Positions 46,780 to 58,252 of a stretch of 64,000 bases of DNA are shown piece after piece; within the stretch, counting starts at the first letter, position 1; every line of letters starts with the position of its first letter. The notes beneath the pieces were generated by a model. The model made no database searches, was not told where the DNA came from, and saw only the letters and a program-made list of their open reading frames with translations. Source of the DNA: Seiridium cupressi (lineage: Eukaryota > Ascomycota > Sordariomycetes > Amphisphaeriales > Sporocadaceae); NCBI GenBank assembly GCA_036674765.1, contig JARVKI010000019.1, positions 453,601 through 517,600 of the forward strand, in the 5' to 3' direction. The translations under genes were made by a program, and so were the position numbers.

Positions 46780-49700
46780 GTATAAACCAAAACGCAAGAC
46801 GACTTGCAGACGGAGGTTAGTGCCAATGATAGAATATTGGAGCATAGTCACAACAGAGTAGGGGATTTGATCTAAGTGTAAATCAAGTATGTTGTCGACG
46901 TATCTGTCGGCAAGCTTGGAGCTCTTGCTCCTCCCCATTACGGTACCGCATGGCGACGCAAATCAGTCAATAGATGCATCCGAACATAGCTTTTAACAGG
47001 GCCGGACAACACAATCCTTCGTAGTCATCGAATCCGGCAAAGTTCCCACGTGCAAGTCACGTGCTTTCCCCGTGTCCTGCCAAGATCGCTCAGCGTTGCC
47101 GGTCCGTGGATCGGACGGGTGACAGGCTGACGCCGTAATGTCGCAGTCACGCTGCGGCACAAAAGGACAATGCCGCACCCGCAGGAACGTGGCCGTCGTA
47201 GACACCGACCGGTGGGATGTTGGTCCTGTCAGCAATAAATCCGCCCTCTCAGGACAGACGGGAAAGTTTAATGGCAATTCTTCGGTCCCCGATTCCCTCA
47301 TTACCATCACAAGTACATGTAGACAGTACTTCCATATTGTCCCGAAGCGCACCTCCTCCCGGGTGGATCACCGCATGCGAAGAACAGGCAATATAAAGTT
47401 TTGAGCCGTTTGCGCTGATCAAACAGTACGGCAGTCGCCAAGTGCGCTTTTGACGGAATACAAATGAATGGATAGATTGACACGCGTTCGGCAGACCCTG
47501 GTGGTGAAGGCTAAGAGGCTTTGCCGCGGCGCCATGAAACTCGTCATAGAGTCCCAACAGAAACCTTATATGCGCGGGATTGATTTAAACTATGTCGGAA
47601 GCTCTACCTAATCCGTCGACAGCTGACCGGTGGATAATACGAGGATTGGGAAACGCCCGCAGGAAACTTTGCTCAGCCAAAGTCAGATGGAGTCAGATGC
47701 TTAACTTTATATAGACTGGGCCAATCTCGCTTGTATACCGCCTTTCATCACGGCTCCAAGCTCGACGTGGTGCCGCCTAATTGGAGCGCGAGAGATGCCG
47801 CAACGGTCTGCGAAGGAATGTCAAGAATGTGACAAAGCGTGCGCGGCGGCGTGCTCCCAAAGTTAAAGGAACACCTAACCCTTTAGTGTAGACTACATGT
47901 TTTGGGCGGGTGCAACGGCGTCCGTCAAATGGCTGCGGCTGCGAAACCGCGTTTGGAGAAAGTTCCGTGGTTGGGCGCCTGAGGTTGTCTCTCAGCGCGC
48001 TTGCCCAGTCAGTTTACGTTCCAGTGCACGTCCACGGTCAATGGCAAGCATTTGAGTGCCTGGGGATTACGCCGTATTCGGATTTCGAAATTTCGAATTT
48101 TACTATTCCTCTCATGAGCGACGTGTCCGCCCAGCCGGCACCAAACGTGCCGAATTGCCTGCCCACAGTCGGGAAACGCGATGACGTTGCCTCCGACCCT
48201 GCCCATTTGTCTAACTTTAGACAAAGATCCCACAGGGGTGGGTATGAGCGTGCCCGACTGCCAGGGGACCACTGAAGAAATAGAGTTCAGGCGCTGACCC
48301 AAGCGATTACTGCTTCGGGCAGTTCCTCCTTCGGATCTAGCCAATTAGACGTCTTGATTTGTCGAAAAGCTCTAGACCCGCGTGGCATATGGGGGCCTCT
48401 GGGGCCACCTGCAGGCGTGTGCCTGTTGGGCAAGGTAGAATAGAGTTTCCTGGGATCGCAATCATATGTCCGATGAAACGAAAGTCTATTCCCGTAGCGG
48501 CTCGGTGGTAACGCCGGCTAGGGGGTCGTACCACGCTCGTGTGCCTCGGGTTAATGGATTCTGAAGGGTACTTTCCACCTGACATGCTCAAGCAAAAGGG
48601 CTAGAAAAAGCGGTGACCAGAGCTTGTTGTGGAGTGACGGTGATGGCGTTGGCATGGGATGCGCCGTCCATCGTGTGACAAACAACTTGGGCCGGAGTGC
48701 TCTCCAGTGTCTTGGTTGCAGCGGCCGTTTTCATTGTAACAAGCTGCAAGAATCCGAGGGAGCTATCCAAGCTCCCCGACCGTGACCCATTTCCGTTTGG
48801 GTGCGTCGCAGTTATCAGTGCAGCCGGCCCCCAAGCAGCGAGTCAGGACCTCTAACCAGGAAAATATTCCGCATTGCACCTCAGGGTCTTGTGTAAGCTT
48901 GTGGGTCGTCTAAAGTGGGCTCCCCTGTATGCATGTGCTACCGCCGTCATATAACCGGTGCAGGGTTATCCCTTATGCTACGATCAACGTGGTAGATATC
49001 TGGTCTGGAGGGCACGGCCCCGTTCGCCCTTGTGCCAAGAGAAATCATTTCCTGATTTCACGATCAACGTGGAGTTTTGATGAACCTGCTTTGGAGCAAT
49101 TGCACGTTGCCTATACAGGGAACGTTTACGACCAAAATGACGTTGGGGACTAGTTAGAGTTTCAACAGCACGGCAAGAAGGCCGCCGGGCGACGGCTTGC
49201 CATGGCGCATCTAGTCTAGAGCCTTATTAGTGTACCTACATGCTTGCTGCGTCGCTCAACCGGAGTCAGAGGCGGAGCTTTTCTGCTGCACGCCAGACGC
49301 TTTTCGTCCATGCCGCATCCGGGATGCAATCAGATCATTCCGTGCGTGGGCCTGCCAGTATCAATGAGACGCAGAAGGCTGGGGGTTGTGTACAACTGGC
49401 AGCTGCTGGATGTGCTTACATTAGTTGTGAGGCTAAGATCGAGAAAGTGGCGTCAACTCAGATCTCGCGGTCGCAGGCACTAATGAGATATCCGCTAAGC
49501 TCTATGGGAGAAGGTCAAGCCGCAGCTCTGGGGATCTGATTGGTTGATCTCCTACGGAACGTTTCGCGACCTGGTACAACGCTGCGCTATCCATAAAAAC
49601 TAAACCTTAGGAAAGAAAAGTGGCTGTACGGCTGATACAAAACTGTAACCATAACCGTAGGCTCGGTAACATGGAGACAGCGAGGACACAAACGATGATA

Positions 49701-52700
49701 GAGCATGGAAAATCCCGATCGCGACCCCGGTGGTCGACCGTGGTCGATTACAGAAGGGCAGCTCATGCATGGGTTCCGTGGCAGGGTACCAATGTACGTA
49801 GCTCAGCATAACAGGCCACTGCCACATGTTCGGGTACCCTAACCATCGACCATCACACACGATGCAGGGTCTGATAAAACAACAAAGAGCCACATACTGA
49901 GGTTACATTTCTTCCCAAAGTCATGATGGGTCCTCTCCAGCCCGTTTGTGATTTACACATGCACTAGAACACACCAGACCGGTCATATTATCGGGCTGCG
50001 CGATGCACACGTATTTGCGATATGACCGGTCGCCATACCGAGAAAGTCCCATGTGGCCCGGAAGCGTATAGTGGTTTCGATTGTCTGTATGGCTATATGG
50101 CTTTGCAAGAACACCAAGCCCTCACACGGGAAAGTCAAGTGAATGTTCACTAATCATGCCAATCAGCATCTCATAAATAGGTATATATCCAAAAAGTTCA
50201 CGATTTGGTCTTCTCAGACGTGCAGAGCTTTTGCGACGTCAGTGTCTCAGCTGCTGCAAGCCGTCGGTGTTGCCTGGGAAAGAAAGTGCCTGCCACCACA
50301 GCATGACCTCTTACATGCGCTTGCATACTCCCTGCATTCAGCTCTCAGATGGTATCCAGCCCTTGCCATTGGGTCTCCGGTATAGAAACCTACTCGCAGG
50401 ATAAAGTCCGCGGCCGACCTCCAGCGTCCCGGACGGCAACGCCCCCACCCCATGACATGTCGTGCTACGCGGGGAGGGGGGATTCCGTGTCAAGGTCAGT
50501 CGGGTAGCCTCGGCCGCTTTGGACCCCGTAGGCCGAGGTCATGGGCCGAGCGCGCGTTTAGAGTCTGGTTTGTTGTGAGGGACAGGTAGTTGTATACGAT
50601 GATGTGCGCGACTAGGACACGCCGTCATGTTGAAGTACTCAATTAAAGACCTGTCAAAATGTTGGTTCCAGACTAAGAGAGGTTGGCTGTTTATGTGTAG
50701 CATAGAGGTTGTAGCCAAGTAGCTTGAGCTGACGTATCTCGCGACTTAATTACTGATCTGCCCCCCATAAGATTCTATACGGCGGGCCTCAAAGCCGAGT
50801 GACTCGCTGAAGCCGAGGTCCTCGCTCAAGCCGGTCGGGCTTTGCCTAGGTAGTCTTTTGGCAAAGTGTAAAGCCGGGCCGCCAAACTCTACTAAGAGCG
50901 GCGTGCCCGTTGTGAACCAGTTCCCATCGTCAAGCCCAGAGAGAATTCTTCTGGACATATGCAGAGATCGTTTGGTTTCTTAGCAAGCTGGACGCTACCG
51001 TTGCTTCCGCCGTCCAGGCCGGAGACCAGGGTGATGGAGCTGTGATGGGATCTGGGCTAGAGAACCGGGCAATCAAGGCTGGCTGGCACCTATTTCGTGC
51101 TCGCGAAGGTTGGAGGTGCCATCCCGGCAAGAGGCCAGTGCAAAACCTCGAAAGCACCTGCAAATACAACAAGGAAGAGCCAAGAAGCTCAAGCGAGATA
51201 TCTGTCAATGAAGTCCCGGACCATTGACCCCGGCCTGCATCCAAACATGTATACAGTGCTTTGTAAGACACGGCTCCACCGAGATGGACCAGGGATGCAG
51301 CAAGGTATTCTGTAATACCATAAAACACCTAGACGGAGATTTCGGGGCACCCGAATGACATCCGTTGCGTTGTCCAGTGGTAAAGCAAAAGCGTTAGACC
51401 TCCGACATGCCCTGGCGAAGATTGGGACGACCAGGCGTTGTTGCAAAATGCGAGCGGGACTTGCCCCAGTTCTCGAGGGACTTAGTAGCCCCTCATGTGA
51501 GGGCGAAAGTGCCCGTATACTTGTCATCGATGTGACCTCCCAAATCGAATGGCAAGGTTGCCATGATTGTCAGAAGTACAGGTACTGGGTCGTGTCGACC
51601 GCAGTGGGGGGAGTAGGCGGCGACAAGGTAAGCATCGCAGTAAAATGTCACCAGAACACACAAATACGATTCGACCAAAGTGATGATCCCACTGAGAGTA
51701 GTGAAGTCCATGATAGATTGCCTGAAAATGCAGCTAGGTGGGTCTAATTGCCTATCATAAAGTCAGAAATCGCTGTGTCAGGTCTCTCTGGTACTCCTCC
51801 TCACCCAAGATTAATACAGCCTGCCAGAACTGAAAGCAAAGGCAATTCGTCAATAATACCACGCAATTCTCCAGCCATGAAGAAACAACGTATTGCTATG
51901 TAATAAATGTCAATTCCGTGCGTCCGATCCATGGCCGACCCCGCTCCACTTGGAGTTTAGAACAGCTCCATGACTTAATAGTACTGCAGGACTGTGTCTG
52001 TAGCTAAAGACATAGAGCTGATCGGTGCCGCATCCCTCCCGAGCGGTGAGCCAAATCTTAGGCTGCGCTCATAGTGGGAGGGAAGGACGGGCTTGTGTCG
52101 TGAGGTTGATGAGCGCCAGCGAGCGGAGGGCTAGCCCGGTGGGAGTATGGGCCTGCAGCAAGCGCCCCGGCGAGCACGACAACTCTAATAGGCCCCCCCT
52201 TTCCGCTCTCCACGCTGCGAACGAAATCGTCCTCTCAGGGCCGACATGTGCTATTGCAAGGCGAACCAGGATAAGGACTCGACAGAGGCAGTGCCGGTGA
52301 GGCTTGCAGCGCGACTGGCGCAGCCGAGGCATGCGATATGCGTGGTAATGGTTTATCGCGGGCGAGGACACCCGAAAGGCATGGAAGCTTGTCCAATAAC
52401 AGGCAACTAAACAAATGCAATAGCCAGGGAACCCTCGAGAACAGCCAGGAAACGCTGTGTTGAGATACCATAAAACGCCGATCAGATCGCCCGATGCCAA
52501 ATGCTCCGTGCAGATTTGATAGTCAAGGTACATTATGCGGCGCGTTGTACACTGAGCCCGAGAAAGGAAGTGGTTCGTTGCGGAGCTAAATAGAGAAAAG
52601 GGGGCCAACCGAGGTCATCCTGACGCGCAGTGCAACAAGCTCAGGTGATCCTGCCAGGAGCGCAGCCTCCATGCATCATAACTGGGCAAGCGACAAGGTC

Positions 52701-53062
52701 ATGGCCTCGGAATCTTGGAAGAACACATGGCGATCTGAAAGGTAACTCAGCCGTGCGGCAGCAGCGTAAACCTGTGGCTGCAGTTTGGACCCTGCGTGGC
52801 GCGCGTCGAATCGGAAGCTCGTCATTGCTCCACGGCTGGTGTGGGAGCTCGTGCAAATATCATGCAGCGCCATCCCACCAGCCACTCTCCCCTCCTGGGA
52901 TCTGGTCCCGGGGGCCCTCGGATGTCGGGGGTGCGTATATGCGAGGAAACAAGAAGCGCAAACGGATCAGGTTAGGGAGACTTATAGGGCTACCGCATCA
53001 TTAGGCGGCATGACCTCAGAACGAATAACCAATGCCAATGAGGACTGCAGGGAGGTCCCTTC
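46780..53062. other. Gene-poor stretch of 6.3 kb
   Basis: I see no supported gene over this stretch. Many frames of 60-130 codons exist on both strands, but none carries a known motif, a good start, or splice-linked partners. GC content looks moderate, so it is not an obvious RIP-degraded AT-rich block. Confidence 0.4.
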
Positions 53063-53473
53063 CTAGGCCCCCTTGGCATTGTCCCAGTACCGTCTCCTCG
53101 CCGCGGTTGCAGTCTTGTTGCCCTCGAACCGGTGCTGGAAGTAGTTGAAGACGGCGAACTCGTCCCGTGACATGATATACGAATTGGGATGTGCCTGTAC
53201 TTTAGCCCAGATCTGAGCCAGGGCGCCTTCCAATATACCGCTGACGGTTGGGTCCATGGCGCCGTCGGGGCTCTCCCGAGCGATCTCCAGGGCCTGGGCA
53301 ACTGTGTTGTTGTTGTAAGACGCCGAGCAGTTCGCTGACTGCTGGTGCTCTCGGTGTTGAGACGGCATGCTGAGGATGTGGTGAACCGTGGGTGCCGACG
53401 GTGTTGCTGGCCGGTAGTTCATGTAGTAGGTGTGGGGCTGCACTTCGTGAGGGTTGACAAGAAGCATCGTCAT
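53063..53473 (-). CDS. Small conserved fungal protein of unknown function
   Basis: Single exon, 136 aa from the ATG at 53473; a second Met lies two codons later and a third near 53422. The first half is Pro/His/Gln-rich and variable. The second half is compact and looks conserved: AQALEIARESPDGAMDP, ILEGALAQIWAKVQAHP, then SRDEFAVFNYFQHRFEGN and AARRRYWDN. I recall proteins with this DEFAVFNYFQ-type ending as widespread uncharacterised Pezizomycotina proteins, but no function. The frame stays open for another 83 codons upstream without an ATG, so an upstream exon cannot be excluded. A TATA-like AT run is at about 53492-53511. Confidence 0.75.
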   Translation of the reverse strand: MTMLLVNPHEVQPHTYYMNYRPATPSAPTVHHILSMPSQHREHQQSANCSASYNNNTVAQALEIARESPDGAMDPTVSGILEGALAQIWAKVQAHPNSYIMSRDEFAVFNYFQHRFEGNKTATAARRRYWDNAKGA

Positions 53474-54267
53474 TGAGTGTGCGCAAGACTGCTTATATAT
53501 ATGTATATAAGAGTTGTTGTGGGTAGTGGGTGATGGGTGAGTGTGCGAGTGTGTATTGTGGTCGAGCAGGGGGTGGTAGGTATCTGCCAGAACGAGGTAT
53601 CCGGAGGTGAACGGTCTCTGTCTTCCAATTATAGGCAGCGCACAGTTGTTTGCTTTGTCGGGCGTGGGATATGTGTTAATAGTATCACGGTATGACAGGG
53701 TGAGGTGCGAGCGTGATCCCAATGGACGGGATCACCAAAGCCTTTTAATACAGCCATGCAGGCAACTTTCTACGGAGTCCAAGACAAGCAACAGGGCCCG
53801 GTGCAACGTGCGACTAGGGCGGAGCTCTCGTCCCGGGCTAGACTGCGCACCGCTCGAGGAAGGGATGTGCCTGTTGTCTATCAAACGCGCCACTACTGCA
53901 GAGTCTTTCTGAGCCGATTCCTCATGGAGGTCAAGTCAGGACAAGTCAGAAAAGTTTCTATTGTGGTCCCCTGGCGCTGGCATGGCATGGGTATCGCAAG
54001 TCATTTACGGTATGCGGGGCACCCTCGCACGGAGGTCTTGCCTGATTCGTATGCTTGCCTCTGGCGTGCCGACTAGAAGTCTTCGGTACACGGCCCAGAC
54101 GTCTGGACTGCTGGGCCCCACTCTATGGCCCAGGACCCTAGCTAGCATGTACATCAAGCACGATTAACGACCTCACGCGGGGCTCTACGGGTAATTGATG
54201 CAACCGCTAGGCTGAGGGATCGCCTTGTCCGTACAATGATCGTAAAGGGGCCCGTCCGTCGAACCAG

Positions 54268-54301
54268 AGCCCGAGTCGAAACAAAGCCCGAGTCGAAACA
54301 A
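54268..54301. repeat. Two perfect tandem copies of a 17-bp unit
   Basis: The unit AGCCCGAGTCGAAACAA is present twice in a row (54268-54284 and 54285-54301). Non-coding. Confidence 0.85.
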
Positions 54302-54395
54302 CAGCCCTTGGAACAGCCCTGTACAGGAGCGTTTTGCTATACCATGTGCCGGGTGATGAGATGTGATGCTGACGATCATCATCCTACCCGCTCTT

Positions 54396-54439
54396 GTTGC
54401 TACTGCTGCTACTGCTACTGCTGCTGGTGCTGCTGCTGG
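54396..54439. repeat. CTG/CTA trinucleotide microsatellite
   Basis: Imperfect (CTG)n with CTA and GTG interruptions over about 44 bp. It yields a low-complexity Cys/Tyr frame that should not be called a gene. Confidence 0.85.
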
Positions 54440-57343
54440 CCGACTCCCGAAGCTACACAAATCTTGGACGTGACCCGCTAGCCGAATTATGTTGGTATAA
54501 GATTTAGCTAAATGTGATTACGACCGCGCAGGAAGCTTTTTACACGCGGCTACACCAAACCTTGCTTGTAATTTTTTAATTTTTTTAATCTTTTTTTTCC
54601 TCGTTTAGCTGACCGCTTGACCCTTTCGTGAAATTCAAATTTCAATCCGCTTGACAGCCGGCCATCAATGGTCACGAGTCAAATCTCATTCGCCGACTCG
54701 CCCTCGACGTTAGTAACATTGAATCCGGACCCAAGGGTTTGGTCACAGAACCGCCGGAGCCGCTACGGCTCCGACGTTACTTGTTCCTAACCCATCATCG
54801 TCATTTCACAACGGCCACATGCGAGTCAGTATAGAGTTTGCAGCCAAATTAACTGGTATTCGTGATTCTTGCACCGCTCACCGCCATCCGGCTCTGTCGT
54901 TTTCCTCACTTCATCCTGAGGCACATGGCACGAGCCGCATGCCACGGACACCCGGCCGGTCGATTAGCTGACACAACTGTGCCGAGATGCAATGCCGCCA
55001 CCATGTCATCGCTGACTGTGCGATGGACGTCGTAGACCTAACACCCCAGGTATGAGCCGTGTTTCTCGTGGCTTGTGTCAGCATGGTCCGGCGGTCAAGG
55101 AGACTACAAGTCCAAAGGATGATTAAGCGCCGACCATCCCGGTTTTCTCGCGGCCAGCCTGACAAATTGTTCCAACTACCAAGCCCGGCGCCGACTAAGG
55201 GTGTTAAGGTTCGCCCGCCGCCTTCAGCCTTGAGATAGCGTCGATTGCGCTGTCTCAGGTCGGTGGTTTGACGCGGAGAGCCCAGGAGAAAGTCATCACG
55301 CAAGATCGATTCTCGAATCACACGACTAAGAGGGCACACCTGGGGTGGGCTTCTTTTCATCACCAGCTTACCTCTAGTCAAACCAAAATCGGGACTTCTC
55401 GTGGCGGACTGCCCTCGTCCCATGGGAGAAGGCGGTCGGGATAACTAATTTAAGCAAACGCCCACTTCATCATCCAGTGCACGTAATAGTTCACGGGTTC
55501 TCCCTTTTGACAAGCGGCAAACGGCTTCCTACGTCGGGGTTCGCTATGCAGTAGACATGTCATTTTCCAGGCACCGGCCCTGATAGGTAGTCTTTTCGCA
55601 GCCAACAGCCAGTTTCATATCAAACCTAATCCACAAATTGTGGCTCCCACATGGTCATCCGGCATCAAACGATAACATTCCCTTGACCAGCGCGCGCATG
55701 TCCGATGGAAGCTCTAGAAGTCTCTTCCTTTCTAGCCGTGGAAGGCAAGATGGGTCCGGGGTCCCCATCATCGATGCGACGCCGGTAGACCATGCAGCGA
55801 TCAGTGCCATGGCATGTGCCCAATCAGTGCGTCAGTTTCGACTCTATCCAATGCGCATTACAAAGAGAATTGCTCGCCTTGCATCTTCTTGACTCGCAGT
55901 GCACCGAGGTCCATGGCCTGACTGCGGTAGGATCGCGTATGATGGCAGTTCCTCTATGGTTTCAATGGGCGAGAAGATAGCGGACCTCCCAATGACGATC
56001 TGCCGCGGCGCATAAAGCAGATTCGAGGGGTAGCAGACGGTAGCCTGAAGGGTTCGACAAAAGATTGAGTGGCGGCGCGCTGGCTCGATTGCTGGTAACC
56101 AACTAGACAACCGTCTTGTAAACAAGGACATGGACGGCGATGCGTGGAAAAGCGCAAGGAATGGCTCTAGAAGCACGTCAGATCTGCTGTCAGCATCCCC
56201 GACTTAGCGTTCTGGCGTCCGTGAGCCAGCATGAAATCCTCCACACCACTGCTGCAGGACAGACGATGGGACGTGGAGGAGACGAACTTTATTCTTTGAA
56301 ATCAGAGCACTGATCAGGTTGTGATTTACATGGCACGGTACCTGGGCCGGCGCACACATCGTGAAGGAGTTTTAAAGTTCCATAGCCTGAAGGTTGGAGT
56401 TGGCATGCGCTTCCCTTTCGGGACATACGTCCGAGAGGCTAAGTGCCTGCCGCGGGAACCCATGTGGAATGAGGTTTCGCAGGAGGACCGTTTCCTGCCG
56501 TTGCCTGAACCCTGTGCCTGCGTGCGTGATCTGCCCGCGAATTGGGGTCCATAGTGGGCTTTTGGTGGGTGGGACGTAATGGGTGCATAGCCGGTAGGGG
56601 CCCTTTTGTGGACCAAAAGGGATTTCCCGAAGCTGCCCTCGTCTCCTGTATGCAATCGTACCTACCATCACATCGCATGCATTCCCTGCACAGAATTGGC
56701 GCACATGACGTTGGGCAATACAGCAGAATAGTAGAGCATTGGTTCGGACAACAAAGGCCATCGAGGAGTCTGGACATCTCGGACCCTCGGGTTCCTCCTG
56801 GTCCATCACCGGCTCCAGGGATCTGCTTTCCACAAGTGCTGCAAGGCCATCGAGATCTAGTCTCGTCTCCGGGAGCCTCCTGGCTATGGTAGGCTATACC
56901 TACCATGCAAACCTTTTAGCCCATTTGCGACGCACGCAAAGAAGGTCTGGCATCACCGTGAGGAGGGGGTGATCGTTATTCCAGTAGTGAGACACCAAGA
57001 CATACCATCAGCTCGGCATATATACTGGAAAGATCAGGGTGGCTCTCAGACCTCCTGGAGCGACGTCCCAACGGTCGTGGTGCAACTAACCTGGCTATAC
57101 CTGAACTAGGCTCGCCGACCTCGAGGCTCGCCCTTGACAATGCGTGTTCCGTGTGGTTACATGAGTCGTGCCTGCAACTTTAATTATGAGCTGCATGAGC
57201 AGAGCGTCTATGCGTATTCTATGTAAATGAATCCTTACAGTATTTGTACAGGTGGAACTGGATACGACCCATTCCGCAATTCTTCCAATCACAATCGGGC
57301 TCAGCCGAGACCGAGGCCGACATCCGAAGCACTACCAAGTGAT

Positions 57344-58252
57344 TCAAGCCTTGCTCTTTTTCTTTCCTATCTTCCAACCCCACGATCGTAATACTTTGAC
57401 GACTTTTGGCAATATAGCTGCCGTCAGAGGGACTCGGACAAAAATAAAGCTCTTGTGAATAGCATAGGCAAGTGCTAATTGCGTCCCCAGGCCTGCAGGT
57501 CGAGATTAGTCAACAGGGCATCTGACCAGGTAGCCGGGTGCAAAACTTACTGGCTTCCGCCTGGTTTCGGGCTTCTGCTTCCTCGACGCCCCAGCCCGCC
57601 ATTTCCACGTGTTCACTGATGTTGTCATTGCCGAACGTCTCCTTTTCTTCCTTCTTGAGAGCTGCGCGGTATTCGTTGTACCTGTCCTTCACTGACTGCG
57701 GTATGGCTTTTTTGACATTTGAGACAATGTAATGCTCAATCTCTCCTGTGAGTAGTCAGCAACGGTGCGCATACAATGTCCCCTCCGAGCACACGGACCT
57801 ATCTTTTCTGTTCCGACTATGCGAACCAGCAAAAAGCAAAATGGAAAATCCAGGACGCTCAGCGACAGATAAACTCCGACCGCCGTCCAGCCATATTCTC
57901 TTGAAAGTTTCTTCAGTCTTGCGGATAATCCTTGCGGCTCGGCTTCCTTGGCTGGTGACGCCTTTGGTGCGTTCCCAGCATCGCGCAATCTCGATGTGTT
58001 GTGGAAGTTGCGCCGAGGGGATCGTAGCGGGTTGAGTCGGGTTTTTGGCAAGGATCTTGCGATATGCGATTGCGCTGAGAGCAACCGCCGCGTCATGGCC
58101 GTCCTCGACCAGACCTGTGAAGGCGTAGCAAAAGTCCGCGCCCATACCGCCCTACTAATGGGCTGCGCATTCTGCCATGACGTAGGATTGGCAGAACGCC
58201 CAAGAAGCGACATATACTCCCTCAGCGGATTTTTGAACATATTCAGTGGCAT
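57344..58252 (-). CDS. Mitochondrial DUF1279 (FAM210-like) membrane protein
   Basis: Three exons (5' to 3'): 57799..58252, 57551..57745 and 57344..57492, giving 265 aa in frame. The first 90 residues are Arg/Ser-rich and poor in acids, like a mitochondrial presequence. The DUF1279 core begins near residue 119 with REYGWTAVGVYLSLS and runs through a membrane segment (LDFPFCFLLVRIVG). The last exon supplies the family's second helix and tail (LAYAIHKSFIFVRVPLTAA, VLRSWGW). Relatives are FAM210A/B in animals and a yeast mitochondrial protein once annotated NAT2; their molecular role is not settled. The ATG at 58252 is the first in frame; a second lies at codon 5. Confidence 0.9.

Larger units (their letters stand above)
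53474..57343. other. Gene-poor stretch of 3.9 kb
   Basis: No supported gene. It includes a two-copy 17-bp tandem repeat (54268-54301), a CTG-type trinucleotide tract (54396-54439) and a 170-codon minus-strand frame (54911-55423) with no recognisable domain. Confidence 0.4.

Noticed and set aside
51355..51747. 130-codon plus-strand frame and a nearby tRNA-like string (CCAGTGGTAAAGC)
   Set aside because: The frame has no domain. The string resembles an A box, but I found no matching B box or cloverleaf.
54911..55423. 170-codon minus-strand frame
   Set aside because: No recognisable motif; Arg/Thr/Leu-rich composition and several equally long shadow frames nearby.
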